Shown here piece by piece: positions 1 through 10,284 of a DNA stretch of 64,000 nucleotides. Made by a program: the position numbers and the translations under genes. Position 1 is the stretch's first letter. Each line of letters starts with the position of its first letter. The stretch comes from Desmodus rotundus (lineage: Eukaryota; Chordata; Mammalia; Chiroptera; Phyllostomidae): positions 81,469,073-81,533,072 of the forward strand of contig NC_071388.1 in NCBI RefSeq assembly GCF_022682495.2. The letters are read 5' to 3'. Under the pieces are notes generated by a model. It was not told where the DNA came from, did no database searches, and saw only the letters and a list, made by a program, of their open reading frames with translations.

Positions 1-159
1 CATTTTATCTTACTGGATTTTTCAGTTGTGTTAAGAATAGTAATATGATAAAGAAAGGCCCTTTGCATCTTTTCCTGTAGGAATTTATGGGAGGAACATA
101 CTGTATTTGGAAACTAGAGTAGCCGCTTCCAGTAGGACTTTCTTTGGTAATGGAAATGC

Positions 160-390
160 TTCATAGTATCCGCTCATGCACTGTGGTAGCCACTACTCAG
201 TGTGGCTTTGAACACTTGTCACGTCGTACATGCAAATTAGGAACTGAATTTTTTTATTCTGTTTAATTTAAATGAATTTATATTTAAATTGGAAGAGCCA
301 TATGTGGCTTCGGACTGGTCTGTTGGGCCGTGTTAGAACGGTCAGAAGAGACGGATTTGGCCGAGACAAGATGGCTGAATGCATTAGATG
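160..390. mobile_element. possible hAT-type MITE remnant
   Basis: The stretch has a 'tggtagccactac' start, an AT-rich centre with repeated aaattt blocks, and a 'gccatatgtggcttc' end, which is roughly a long imperfect inverted repeat. This layout recalls short non-autonomous hAT elements of mammals that begin with a 'ggtagccact..cacatgtggct' pattern. I cannot name the subfamily, and no 8-bp target duplication was made out. Confidence 0.3.
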
Positions 391-1170
391 TTTCGTCCTG
401 GAGTGCTTTGCGTTACAAGGAACCTGAGTTATGGATTTGACATTCCTTTATTTATACTGATGCTCCCTTTCTAGCAAACATGTAAAATCGTATCTTTCTG
501 GAGAAGAAGTAAGATGTGGATGTTTTCTCAATAGGAAAACATAAGGGGTTGTTTTACAAGCCTGGCTTCCTCTCATTCACCTTCTGATGCAATGTAGTGG
601 CTTTCATTTCCCATCAGATGAAAAGAGATGCCTCAAACCGATTCCAAAAGTCACTTTCAGAAAGCAGTTGGTTGTGATATCATCCTGGCTCCTAGGATGC
701 CAGAGAGTCAGTCTTTGAAACAAAGCCGGAGCTAGGCTGCTGCTGGAATCCCAGTGTGTCTTGTTAGTGTTGCTGTCCAACCACTCGGTGGTTTTATGAC
801 ACGTTTCATGACATCAAAGGACTTTACTAAATTGAATTCATGTTTCTAACACTTGTTCAGTTCACTCAGTTGGATAGGACAATACTTGCTACTTAATGTT
901 TTTCTTGTACAGAGTTCATGAACAGTACATAACCTTTTCCTGTGAGTGCCTAATGCATGCAGGAAATTCGAGCCTTTGTTTCTGTATCACAACAGGGTAG
1001 AGGGACGAGGCTGCCTGTGGCTGGAGGAGCCTGGCCCAGAGGCTCCGAATAATCCAGGCTTTACCCACCTCTGATGAACTGAGGAAATTGTCAGCTCAGT
1101 GCAACTAGAACCTGTTTGTCACACTGCAGATGGGGAGGTCTGCTGGCTTGGTGTTCGTGGACAAGGCTCC
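391..1170. other. unassigned non-coding stretch
   Basis: No open frame of note, RNA gene or recognisable repeat was found. The base composition is ordinary AT-rich mammalian DNA. Confidence 0.4.
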
Positions 1171-1315
1171 CTAAAATTTAATGTACATACGAGGCACCTG
1201 GATATTTCATTAAAGAGCAGACTGTGATTCAGTAGGTCTGCCACTGGACCTGAGACCCAGCATTTCTAACCTGCTCCTGATGTTCCACCAACTTCACTCT
1301 GGGTCACCAGGGGCT
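1171..1315. mobile_element. MER5-like hAT-Charlie fragment
   Basis: The stretch carries 'gattcagtaggtctg', 'gcatttctaacctg' and 'aatttaatgtacatacga', spaced as in the short MER5-type non-autonomous hAT transposons. The termini are eroded. The family is assigned from recalled consensus only. Confidence 0.4.
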
Positions 1316-1388
1316 AGGACATAGGTTTGATTTATACTTTGGTCAGTTTTACATTGAAAAGTATTCTTCCATCACTGTGAAGCTTACT

Positions 1389-1738
1389 TTTTAAAAATTT
1401 TATTTTTCAATTACAGTTGGCATTCAGTATTACTTTCTTTTCAGATGTACAGCATAGTGGCCGGACAATTGTATAATTTATAAAGCCATCCCCCTCAACA
1501 ATTCAAGTACCCACCTGGCACCACACACAGTTACTACAATATTATTGACTATTTCCATAAGCCATGCTTTACGTCCCCATGACTATTTTGTAGCTGCCAG
1601 TTTGTGCTTCTTAATCCCTTCACCTTTGGTGTGGAGTCCCCCAACTCCCCGCCCCTCTGGCCACCACCAGTCTGTTCTCTGTATCTATGAGTCTGTTTCT
1701 GTTTTGTGCTCTATTTTTTTCTTTAGATTTCACATATA
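1389..1738 (-). mobile_element. 5'-truncated old L1 3' end with TSD
   Basis: The oligo-T start (A-tail of a minus-strand copy) is followed by the L1 3' block 'caattacagttg' and a 3' UTR rich in 'tattgactatttcc' and 'tctgttctctgtatctatg' motifs typical of older mammalian L1s. A near-perfect target-site duplication flanks it: tgtgaagcttact at 1376-1388 and tgtgaagcttatt at 1739-1751. Only about 350 bp inserted and no coding part remains. Confidence 0.75.
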
Positions 1739-1751
1739 TGTGAAGCTTATT

Positions 1752-3189
1752 CTTGAGTTCTGCTGGCAATGATGTTGTGTTATCAGTCCAGGTGAGAATG
1801 GATAAAAAGATTGATTAAAACTCTTCCCCAGGGCTGGGAAAACGGCTCAGCACACAGTGATGTTGGGTTAGTGACCATGTGTTTACATTATCAGGGAAAA
1901 TAGTACACAGGCGAGAGCAGCATGCTCATAAACAGGCAAACACAGATTATTAGCTCATGTCAAAAGGCCATAATTAACAATTCGGTTGGAGAAGTTATGG
2001 GAATAACTCTGGACTAAGAATTGGGAGACCGGCATTCTGTACCCAACTCTCCACTGACTGGCTAACTTACTAAAGGGAAGACATTACATTTCTTTGAGTC
2101 TCAAATTTTCATCCTGAAACATGAGCCATGTGGGCGTTGGAAGGCAAACTCTCTTTTCCTTTGTCTTAACAGAGGTGTTTGAAGTGTCCTGCATGTGAGT
2201 GACGGGCTGCTGGCTACTTCATAACAACGGGCAAGATGGGCTGAGCTGCCAGTCAAAGAAGTGCCTGCTCTGTAGGAAAGAAAGACAAATTAAAAAATAG
2301 TAGCAATACTAGGTTTGTGCTTCAGGGATTTATAGATCCACTTACTTACATTCTAATCTGTTAGCTGCATCAGTGTAAGGACACTCCACCTATTGCCAAG
2401 TACCGCTTGGGTTCTTAAATTCTCGATAATAGAGATCGTGGAGGTAGAAAGCGTTTTGTGACTGTAGCCTAGAGCCAACAACCAGGCACATAGTAAGTGC
2501 ACAATAAGCAATAGTTAAGGGAATGAATGAATAGATCAATGATGGCTTATTGAGCCACTGTAGATTCCTTTTCTCTTCCTGGGGTGAGCTGTAGCAGAAG
2601 AGAAGCTGCTTCATCCCCACTGTGATTGCACAGCTTGTCCATCTTCCAGACTTTCTCTTCTCCTCTGGACACTTGTGAAGTTGTCTAAGATGCTCCCTTG
2701 AGTTTTATGCACTGGTGAGAAAGGCATGTGTCCTCATAACCAAGGTCATGTGACAAATGGGCCTGGACTATGCAGGATTTAGCTGCATCATCAGGACTCT
2801 CAAACTTTCCTTCAACTATCAGTGGGATCTATAAAATGATGACCTTACACGTAACTTCCCAGTTAATGATAATCTCGTTATTGCTTATACAGTAAAACAA
2901 ACAAAAAAATACTCGGAGCCATGCATTCGCACAGATAACCATTTGAGTCAGCATGCACTCGTAAACATTTTAAACGGATAGGTGGAAAGGAAAGCGATCA
3001 CTGAGGCATGATTAGGAACTGTCCTGAGTCTCCACAATCTCAGACCTACAAATAAATTTCAGGTAATTCACACAAGGGATTTCACCCTCTTTATGTCCCC
3101 CTCCCCTTAAATGAAAGAACATGTTTATTTTAGTAATTGATATAAAATTAATTAAATCTTTTTTCTTAGCTAAAATAATGCTGCATCTC
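1752..3189. other. unassigned stretch with faint MIR traces
   Basis: Apart from a weak MIR-like segment near 2025-2125 and a MIR tail-like 'aggcacatagtaagtgc' near 2484, nothing is recognised. Short open frames here have no recognisable motif. Confidence 0.35.
2025..2125 (+). mobile_element. MIR SINE fragment (weak)
   Basis: The order 'tctccactgactggctaactt' ... 'gtctcaaattttcatcctg' matches the core of MIR (a 'ccacttactagctgtgtgacc' region, then a 'cctcagtttcctcatctg' region) with many substitutions. It is an ancient copy with both ends indistinct. Confidence 0.4.
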
Positions 3190-3500
3190 TTAATTTATTT
3201 ATTTATGTATTGTTCAATTACAGTTGTCCCCTCTTTCCCCCCCACCTCCCACATTCAATCCCCCACCTGTCCCATTTTCTTTGTCCATGGGTCCTTGACT
3301 TGACCCTTCTCCTTCTTTCCCCTGTTATTCTCCTCTCCCCTCCCCTCTGGTCACTGTCAGTTTGGTCTTTATTTCAGTGTCTCTGGTTCTGTTTTGCTTG
3401 CTTGTTTGTTTTGTTGATTAGGTTCCACTTATAGGTGAGGTCATGTGGCACTTGTCTTTCACTGCCTGGCTTATTTCACTTAGCATAATAGTCTCCTTGT
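3190..3500 (-). mobile_element. 5'-truncated L1 3' end
   Basis: A T-rich start and 'attgttcaattacagttg' (the L1 3' terminus, reversed) are followed by the C-rich L1 3' UTR and the end of ORF2 ('ggcttatttcacttagcataat'). It lines up with 52821-53145 of the full-length L1 here but is clearly more diverged. I found no convincing target-site duplication. Confidence 0.75.
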
Positions 3501-4015
3501 CTCTACGTTGGTAAAGCTTTGTTGCGGTTGACATTAGGATGCTCTGGGTTTGAAGTAGCTGCTAGGTGCAGGTCAATAACATCATTTTCTGACAAATTTC
3601 TCAGATACACAAAAACAATTAATCCAAACCTGATTAATTTTTGACAAAGGTTTTGTTTTAAAGATAACACAGCTTACTGTAAATTCATAGAGCTCTTTCC
3701 CTTAAGAAATTTAGACTGCTTATTCTTTTCTCACTAAATAATTTAATTGCGTTATCATTTCTTAAAACCTGCACCTCCACCTTCCTACCCTAGCACACTT
3801 TACAGTGGTGTCCCAGTGAGGGCTACTGCATTAGAAGCTCTGGGGCTGGGCGTTTTAAGAAGAAATGCAGGTCACACTGATGCTCGCTTCTTTCTGAAAC
3901 TTGAAGAGTATGGTTTACATCACCAGACCCCACTAGGCTGCCTAAACAGATACCTGGAAGGAATTCTTTCTAATTCCTTTCCTTACTTCCCATATTAATT
4001 AAATTCATTTGCTCA
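3501..4015. other. unassigned stretch
   Basis: No gene, RNA or repeat is recognised. The 83-codon open frame at 3747-3998 has no recognisable motif or codon-use support. Confidence 0.35.
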
Positions 4016-4735
4016 GACCTGAAACATTGCTCTCAACAATCCTCTGTCCCTCTTTATTTCCATGTCCACTGCCTCAAGTCAAGTCCCCTTAGTTTTTCTC
4101 CTGGTCCATGGAGGTGACCTCCAATCAAGTATCTCTGCTTCCTTTCTTGCCCCTCCAGTCCAATCTCCATACTGTGACCAGAGAAACCATAAAACACACA
4201 TGGGGTTATGCCCTTCTTGGCAAGCTCCCTCTGTGTCCCCGAGTCCATGCTTGTGGACATGGCATATAGATCCCTTCTGCACTGGCTTTTCCTAACCTTG
4301 CCAGTCTCATTTTGATATCCCCCCATTTCTTCCTTTCTCTTGTGTCCCAGGTTCGCATTAATCTGGCCCACTTTGGATTTTCCAAATACAATGTATTCTT
4401 TTACTGGTCATGCATTGTCACGTTCTCGCTGCTTCACATTCTTTGTCCATTTGGCATACTCCTGATGAGTCTTCAAGATCCACTTCACAGGTCACCTACT
4501 TTCTAGATCTTTATATCACTCCCTCCCACCCCTCTTTCTTGCATAATTAATTCCTCCATAGCTGCATTCCTAAGGGACTCTGTACATAGTTTTATTAAAG
4601 AACTTATCACAGAATATGATTTGTGAATATCTGTTTTCTTTAAGAGTTTAAATTATCTGAGGATAGGGATCAGATTTACTTTATATACCCTGTTCTTGGT
4701 TAGTAAGATGCTCTATATTGTATGTTGAATTAAAT
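4016..4735 (+). mobile_element. LINE-2 (L2) 3' portion
   Basis: Ordered segments recall the 3' end of the ancient L2 LINE: 'cttgcccctccagtccaatc', 'gtgaccagagaaaccataaaa', a cytosine-rich stretch, 'tcttcaagatccacttcaca', 'aaagaacttatcac' and 'gaggatagggatcagattta' near the tail. Open frames overlapping it on both strands are short and coincidental. The assignment rests on recalled consensus; divergence is high, as expected for L2. Confidence 0.55.
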
Positions 4736-6752
4736 ATGACAGACCTTGTTGTTTTTCCCTTTCATATATGGGGAAGAAACGGCCACTCCTGGATTATAGA
4801 AGGAGGGAATGTTCTTGCCCCAGAGCCACAAGCAGGCCAGGCAGTAGCCTTAGAGGAATGAGGTTCTAGGTGGTACTGAGTTCATATTGTTCTCACATAT
4901 AAACTCTAGAATCAGAATTTGTGGAATGTAATAACAGTCTGCGAAGTCCATACTTCTGCCTTAAACAAAACTAAATATATGCAAAGCATCCCAGACATAT
5001 AGTGATGTCTTTTTACAATATTTCCTTCAGATTCTCAGCTTCAATTTCAATTGATGTCTTCTGGCATTTTGGACAGTAATTGTTATCTTCTTGGTTAGGT
5101 ATTGGTTATGGTCTGAGGGGTGATGCCACAGGCCCTCAGACGCTCTTATTTTGGACTGAGGGACGGAGAACAAGGGGTTTGGGATGTATCGTTTTTGCCC
5201 AGGGCTGGGGTGCCAGGCAGGGATTTGGAACAGAGCTAAAAGGGACACTTACATGTCGGCTGCACATCCAGATGGGTTTCAACCTAGACTTCCCTATGTG
5301 GCAGCATGAAGAGGGCAAGGGTGACATCCGGATAAAGACCTGCTAGGATGCTGGCTCAGAAGCAGGCCTGGGTAAGGGTCTGGCATAACTTCCTTCCAGA
5401 GCTAAGCATGGAATCATAGGTTATTAGAGCTGGAATACACTTTGGAATTTATCCTGTTCAACCCCAGATTTTATAGGCCATTGGTCTGAGGATTGAAAGA
5501 TAACTTGCCCAAGAACCTATAGTTGGTTAGTGGCAGGCTTAGAACTTGGAAGCTCCTAAGTGTCAAAACTACGACTTGTTCAATTGTTTTTGTTAATTTT
5601 CTATCTTTGCTACTTCTGTGTTTTTATACACCCCACCCAGTTATTGACACAACATGCACCCCCCCCCCCCCCCGCCCAAGCTTCTCTGCCAAGGTCCAAA
5701 TCCATAAAAATGTTTTGAATGCTATTACAGAGGTAGCGTGGTAAAGTAGAAAGATTGCTGGGTATGGAGTTAGAAGTCCAGGACTTGCCTTCAGTGGATG
5801 ACTTTTTTGAGTCTCACTGTCCTCCTCTATAAAATACAGACAGAGTTAAAGGTGAGATAGAGGGTGGAGGAATGGCTTGGGAGCTTCTCGGGGTAAGGCT
5901 GGGACAGTGGGGTCCAATGACTACGCTGCTGTGAGCCTGGCTACCTTGAGAGCTGACTGTGAAAATGCTTTGTAGACTTCAAAGTCCTTGCCACATGCTG
6001 GGAGAGTTTTGCTTAACTTGACCTTGAGACTGGGGCTGTGAGTTCAGCCTGCCACCAATAGCACCATAGGACGTTCATTGTGATTCAAGATATTTGTGCT
6101 CCTTGGGCAACACTTCTGTGGCCATCTGTGGCCTTGTGTCTGTCACCAGGCAGCAGGGCAGCAGGGTCTGATGGTGGCAGCAGGGGGTGAAGGTCCTGAG
6201 CACTCCAGATTTGCTGAAAAGGAAAGCACACAGCTCAGGACGCTCTCCAGTATGAGCCTCCTGTGTACCACAAAGTTCTAATGAAGAGCTGAAGAGGAAC
6301 CATAGGTCAAAATACTTTTAAACTATTAACTGCTATGAGGAGGTAACATTGATGGAAGGTCTAATTTCAGTGGCCATCTGATTTTCCTTTTTAGTTTTTA
6401 TATTAGGTTTGTAATGAAGGAGAACTAGTCTTTGTTACTCAGTGAACACTGAAACCATCCTACCTTGCTTCCTTAGCACTCTGGAAGATGACTTTGATAC
6501 ACCAAACAGCTAATTCCAGGCCAGTCCATGGAGAAGCTTGGAGCAATACATGGCAATGGTGAGAATTACAAAATGCACCAGAATTATAACCCACCGGAAT
6601 GGAAACTGGAAAAGAATCTCAGATGCTAGGGAGAAATGGTAAAGTATTTATTTTACCAAAATGATAATTTAACCTTGTGAAACTCCAGTTTGGAAATATT
6701 TTTTCTGAGGTTTAACTCAGTTTTAATATATTTTTTTTAAGAATGGAATTTA
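4736..6752. other. unassigned stretch with MIR-like traces and a C-run
   Basis: Contains a 15-base C-run near 5660, a degraded MIR-like stretch at about 5410-5590 and another at 5728-5850. Overlapping opposite-strand frames at 5080-5346 lack recognisable motifs. I see no exon-like signals. Confidence 0.35.
5728..5850 (+). mobile_element. MIR-like SINE fragment
   Basis: 'agcgtggtaaagtagaaag' followed by 'gagtctcactgtcctcctct' and 'ataaaatacagac' follows the layout of MIR/MIR3 (a 'tagcatagtggaaagag' head, then the 'tcagtttcctcatctgtaaaat' core). It is ancient and diverged. Confidence 0.4.
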
Positions 6753-6766
6753 GAATAAATTACAAA

Positions 6767-7419
6767 CTTTTTAAAACCATTTTTTATCGTTATTCCATTG
6801 CAGTTGTCTCAATCTCCCCTGCTTTGCCCTCCTCCACTCATCTCACCCCCACTCCCACAGCCTTTTCTCTGCATACTCACCAGTACTTGTTTGTTGATTT
6901 ATTAATGACGGCCATTCTGACAGGTGTGAGGTGATATCTCAATGTGGCTTTGTTTTCATCGCTCTGATGGCTAGTGATGTTGAGCATCTTTTCATATGTC
7001 TATGGGCCCTCTGTATGTCCTCCTTGGAAGTGTCTGTCCAAGTCCTTTGCCCATTTTTTAATTGGATTGTTTGTCCTCCTGGTGTTGAGTCATAGAGATT
7101 TTTGTATATTTTGGAGATCAACCCCTTGTCCAATGTATCATTGGCGAATATATTCTCCCTTATGCTCAGTTCCCTTTTCATTTTGGTGATGGTTTCTTTA
7201 GCCCAGCAGAAGCTTTTTAATTGGATGTATTCCCATTTGTTTACATTTTCCTTTATTTCCCTTGCCCTACAGGATATATCAGCAAAAATATTGCTACATG
7301 GGATATCTGAAATTTTACCGTCTATGTTTTCCTCCAGGAATCTTACGAAATCACAACTAATACTTAAGTCTTTTATCCCTTTTTAGTTTATTCTGGTGTA
7401 TGGTGTAAGTTGGTGATTT
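6767..7419 (-). pseudogene. old L1 3' part: internally deleted ORF2 C-terminus and 3' UTR
   Basis: A short 3' UTR (from 'ttatcgttattccattgcag') runs directly into the region encoding the end of ORF2, near 'gatttattaatgacggccatt'. Relative to the full-length L1 at 52821-58240, several hundred bases covering the last part of ORF2 and most of the 3' UTR are missing. The frame is broken by stops and indels: the longest minus-strand piece (6939-7181) reads '[17 protein letters not shown]', the homologue of '[17 protein letters not shown]' in the young copy. The segment ends at the target-site duplication of the nested L1 (7406-7419). Confidence 0.75.
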
Positions 7420-7670
7420 CTTTTTTAAAAAAATTTTATTGTTATTCAATTACAGTTGTATGCCTTTTCTCCCCATCCCTCCACCCCACCCCAGCTGAAC
7501 CCACCTCCTTCCCCCACCTCCACCCTCCCCCTTGGTTTTGTCCATGTGTCCTTTATAGTAGTTCCTGTAATCCCCTCTTCCCACTGTCCCCTCCCCCGCC
7601 CTCCGGCTATTGTTAGATTGTTCTTAACTTCAATGTCTCTGGTTATATTTTATTTGCTTTTTTTTGTTGA

Positions 7671-8435
7671 TTATGTTCCAGTTAAAGGTGAGATCATATG
7701 GTATTTGTCCCTCACTTCCTGGCTTATTTCACTAAGCATAATGCTCTCCAGTTTCATCCATGCTGTTGCAAAGTGTATAAGCTCCTTCTTTCTCTCTGCT
7801 GCATAGAATTCCATTGTGTAAATATACCATGGTTTTTGGATCCACTTGTTTGCTGATGGGCACTTAGGTTGCTTCCAGTACGTGGCTATTGTCAATTGTG
7901 CTGCTATGAACATTGGGGTGCACAGGTTCTTTTGGATTGGTGTTTCAGGGTTCTTAGGGTATAATCCCAGCAGCGGAATTGATGGGTCAAAGGGAAGTTC
8001 CATTTTTAGTTTTCTGAGGAAATTCCATATTGTTTTCCACAGTGGCCTCACCAGTCTGCATTCCCACCAACAGTGCACTAGGGTTCCCTTTTCTCCTCAT
8101 CCTCTCCAACATTTGTTTATTGATTTTTTTATGTTGGCCACTCTGACTGGTGTGAGATGGTACCTCATTGTGGTTTTAATTTGCATCTCCCTGATGGCTA
8201 GTGATGCTGAGCATCTTTTCATATGTCTCTGGGCCCTCTGTATGTCTTCCTTGGAGAAGTGTCTGTTCAAGTCCTTTGCCCATTTTTTAATTGGGTTTTT
8301 TGTCTTCCTGGAGTGGAATCGTGTGAGTTCTTTATATATTTTGGAGATCAGGCCCTTGTCTGAGGTATTGTTAGCAAATATGTTTTCCCATACTGTTGGT
8401 TCTCTGTAATTTGGTGCTGTTTTCTTTAGCCATGC
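7671..8435 (-). pseudogene. L1 ORF2 C-terminal segment (nested copy)
   Basis: Encodes the ORF2 C-terminal domain, ending in 'MISPLTGT' before the stop at 7671. From 8096 down, the frame is open for 135 codons and nearly identical to the end of ORF2 in the 52.8-kb copy. At 8097-8099 a TGA replaces the second cysteine codon of the C-terminal zinc-knuckle-like motif (CX3CX7HX4C in the full-length copy). The 3' UTR follows. The rest of this ORF2 lies at 10308-10860 beyond the HAL1 insertion. It cannot make a functional protein because it is truncated, interrupted and carries this stop. Confidence 0.85.
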
Positions 8436-8837
8436 AGAAGCTTTTTATTTTTTATTTATTTTTTATTTTTTTAATATATTTATTGATTATGCTATTACAG
8501 TTGTCCCATTTCCCCCCCCCCACTCCACTCCATCCTGCCCACCCCCCTCCCTCCCACATTCCCCTACTATAGTTCATGTCCATGGGTCATACTTATAGTT
8601 CTTTGGCTTCTACATTTCCTACACTATTTTTACCCTCCCCCTGTCTATTTTCCACCTATCATCTATGCTACTTATTCTCTGTACCTTTCCCCCCCTCTCC
8701 CCCTCCCACTCCCTTATTGACAACCCTCATGTTCTAGTTGTTTGCCTAGTTTGCTCTTGTTTTTGTTTTATGTGTGGCCATTAATAACTGTGAGTTTGCT
8801 GTCATTTTTACTGTTCCTATTTTTGATCTTCTTTTTC

Positions 8838-9536
8838 TTAGGTAACTCCCTTTAACATTTCATATAATAAGGGCTTGGTGATGATGAGCTTCTTTAACTT
8901 GACCTTATCTGAGAAGCACTTTATCTTCCCTTCCATTCTAAATGATAGCTTTGCTGGATTCAGTAATCTTGGATGTAGGTCCTTGCGTTTAATCTTGGGT
9001 AATGTAATTATGATGTGCCTTGGTGTGTTCCTCCTTGGGTCCAGCTTCTTTGGGACTCTCTGAGCTTCCTGGACTTCCCAGAAGTCTATTTCCTTTGCCA
9101 GATTAGGGAAGTTCTCCTTCATTATTTGTTCAAATAAGTTTTCAATTTTTTGTTCTTCCTCTTCTCCTTCTGGCACCCCTATAATTTGGATGTTGGAACG
9201 TTTCAAGGTGTCCTGGAGGTTCCTAAGCCTCTCCTCATTTTTCCAAGTTCTTGTTTCTTCATTCTTTTCTGGTTGGATGTTTGTTTTTTCCTTCTGGTCC
9301 ACACCATTGATTTGAGTCCCAGTTTCCTTCTCATCACTATTGGTTCCCTGTACATTTTCCTTTGTTTCTCTTAGCATAGGCTTCATTTTTTCATCTGTTT
9401 TTCGAACAGATTCAACCAAGTCTGTGAGCATATTGATAACCAGTGCTTTGAACTGTGCATCCGATAGGTTGGCTATCTCTTCGTCGCTTAGTTGTATTTT
9501 TTCTGGAGCTTTGAAGTGTTCTGTCATTTGGGCCAT
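8838..9536 (-). CDS. HAL1 ORF1p-like RNA-binding protein with internal deletion
   Basis: A 232-codon open frame. Known L1 ORF1 proteins are trimeric RNA-binding nucleic-acid chaperones that coat the element RNA in cytoplasmic RNPs. Visible parts: an N-terminal segment with 'LSDEEIANLSDAQFKALVI' (residues about 16-34); a charged, probably coiled-coil stretch (about 35-112); an RRM-type region starting near 'SNIQIIGVPEGEEEEQKI' (about 114-131) and ending near 'RHIIITLPK'; then 'RLLNPAKLSF' of the C-terminal domain. Against ORF1 of the full-length L1 in this window (310 aa), about 47 residues are missing between the RRM and the C-terminal block, removing the segment that contains the conserved 'ETLQARREW' motif in that protein. 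The deletion keeps the frame. The 28.3-kb HAL1 copy still has this segment, so the loss is private to this copy or a subfamily. RNA binding is therefore doubtful although the frame is open to its natural stop. Confidence 0.75.
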   Translation of the reverse strand: MAQMTEHFKAPEKIQLSDEEIANLSDAQFKALVINMLTDLVESVRKTDEKMKPMLRETKENVQGTNSDEKETGTQINGVDQKEKTNIQPEKNEETRTWKNEERLRNLQDTLKRSNIQIIGVPEGEEEEQKIENLFEQIMKENFPNLAKEIDFWEVQEAQRVPKKLDPRRNTPRHIIITLPKIKRKDLHPRLLNPAKLSFRMEGKIKCFSDKVKLKKLIITKPLLYEMLKGVT

Positions 9537-9939
9537 TTTTTGTTTGTTTGTTTGTCTTGGCGCGTCTGTTACTTTAAGGGGCGGAGCCTTAGGTGTTCAC
9601 CGGGGCGGGGTTGCGCTGGTCGCTATGCTGTGACGCTGTACGTGGGGGAGGGGCCAAGAGGGAGCAATGGCGCTCGCCTCACTGTCCTCCGGATTTCAAT
9701 CTTCCACTCTGATACCCACAATCAAACTGGGCCACTCTGCTGCTGGTTCCCGAGTAAGTGGGCCTGTGCACACTCTAGGCCCCTGTGGGTCTCTCCAACA
9801 ACCTCTCCTGTGAGGCTGCGAGTCTCTCCTGCTGCCGCCCCAACCCCCACGGGCATTTTCAATCAGAGGTTTGAGGCTTTATTTCCCTGGTGCTGGAGCC
9901 CTGGGTTGCGAGATCTGCTTCACTCCCCACCGTTCGTCC

Positions 9940-10117
9940 GTTTTATCTGTGGGCGAAAGTGGTGCCGCCGGGTGCTACTTGCTGCTCTGCCTGGCCCGTT
10001 CTCCGCCACTCTGAGACCGGCCCTCTGGGTTTATTTGTGCAAATGTGGGGCCGCAGGGTCTGCTAGTGCTCGGACTGCCTGCGCCGTTGTCCCACACTCC
10101 GCCAGTCTCGGTCCCGC
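9940..10117 (-). repeat. ~89-bp tandem duplication in the HAL1 5' UTR
   Basis: On the + strand the first unit starts 'gttttatctgtggg' and the second 'gtttatttgtgcaa'. They then share, in the same order and spacing, 'gtgg.gccgc.gggt', 'ctgcctg..ccgtt' and 'cactc'. Two units are clear; the next block on the lower-coordinate side is only weakly similar. Confidence 0.7.
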
Positions 10118-10273
10118 CACAGCCACGCGAGTCCTCTCCCCCCGGTGCCCGTCTCAGCCCCTCCTACCAGTCTGGATGAATGTTTATTTTCTATTTCCTT
10201 GTTGTTGGTCCCCCTTGCTGTTCGATTCTCTGTCAGTTCTGGTTGTGTGAGGAGGCGCAGTGTGTCTACCTAC

Positions 10274-10284
10274 GCCGCCATCCT
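10274..10284 (-). promoter_or_regulatory. YY1-like site at the HAL1 5' end
   Basis: The + strand reads gccgccatcct, i.e. AGGATGGCGGC in element sense, starting 7 bases inside the 5' end. In human L1 a YY1 site near the 5' end directs accurate start-site choice. Here the position and core match, but binding is inferred. Confidence 0.55.

Noticed and set aside
4054..4391. Overlapping frames on both strands at 4.0-4.4 kb as a gene
   Set aside because: They coincide with an L2-like repeat; no splice or domain evidence.
5660..5674. C-run as a regulatory i-motif/G4 element
   Set aside because: A simple homopolymer with no other G/C-run structure around it; more likely a microsatellite.
9492..10250. 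252-codon plus-strand frame as a host gene
   Set aside because: It lies wholly within the HAL1, antisense to its 5' UTR, on an A-poor strand. No host domain is visible. Kept only as a low-weight antisense-ORF observation.
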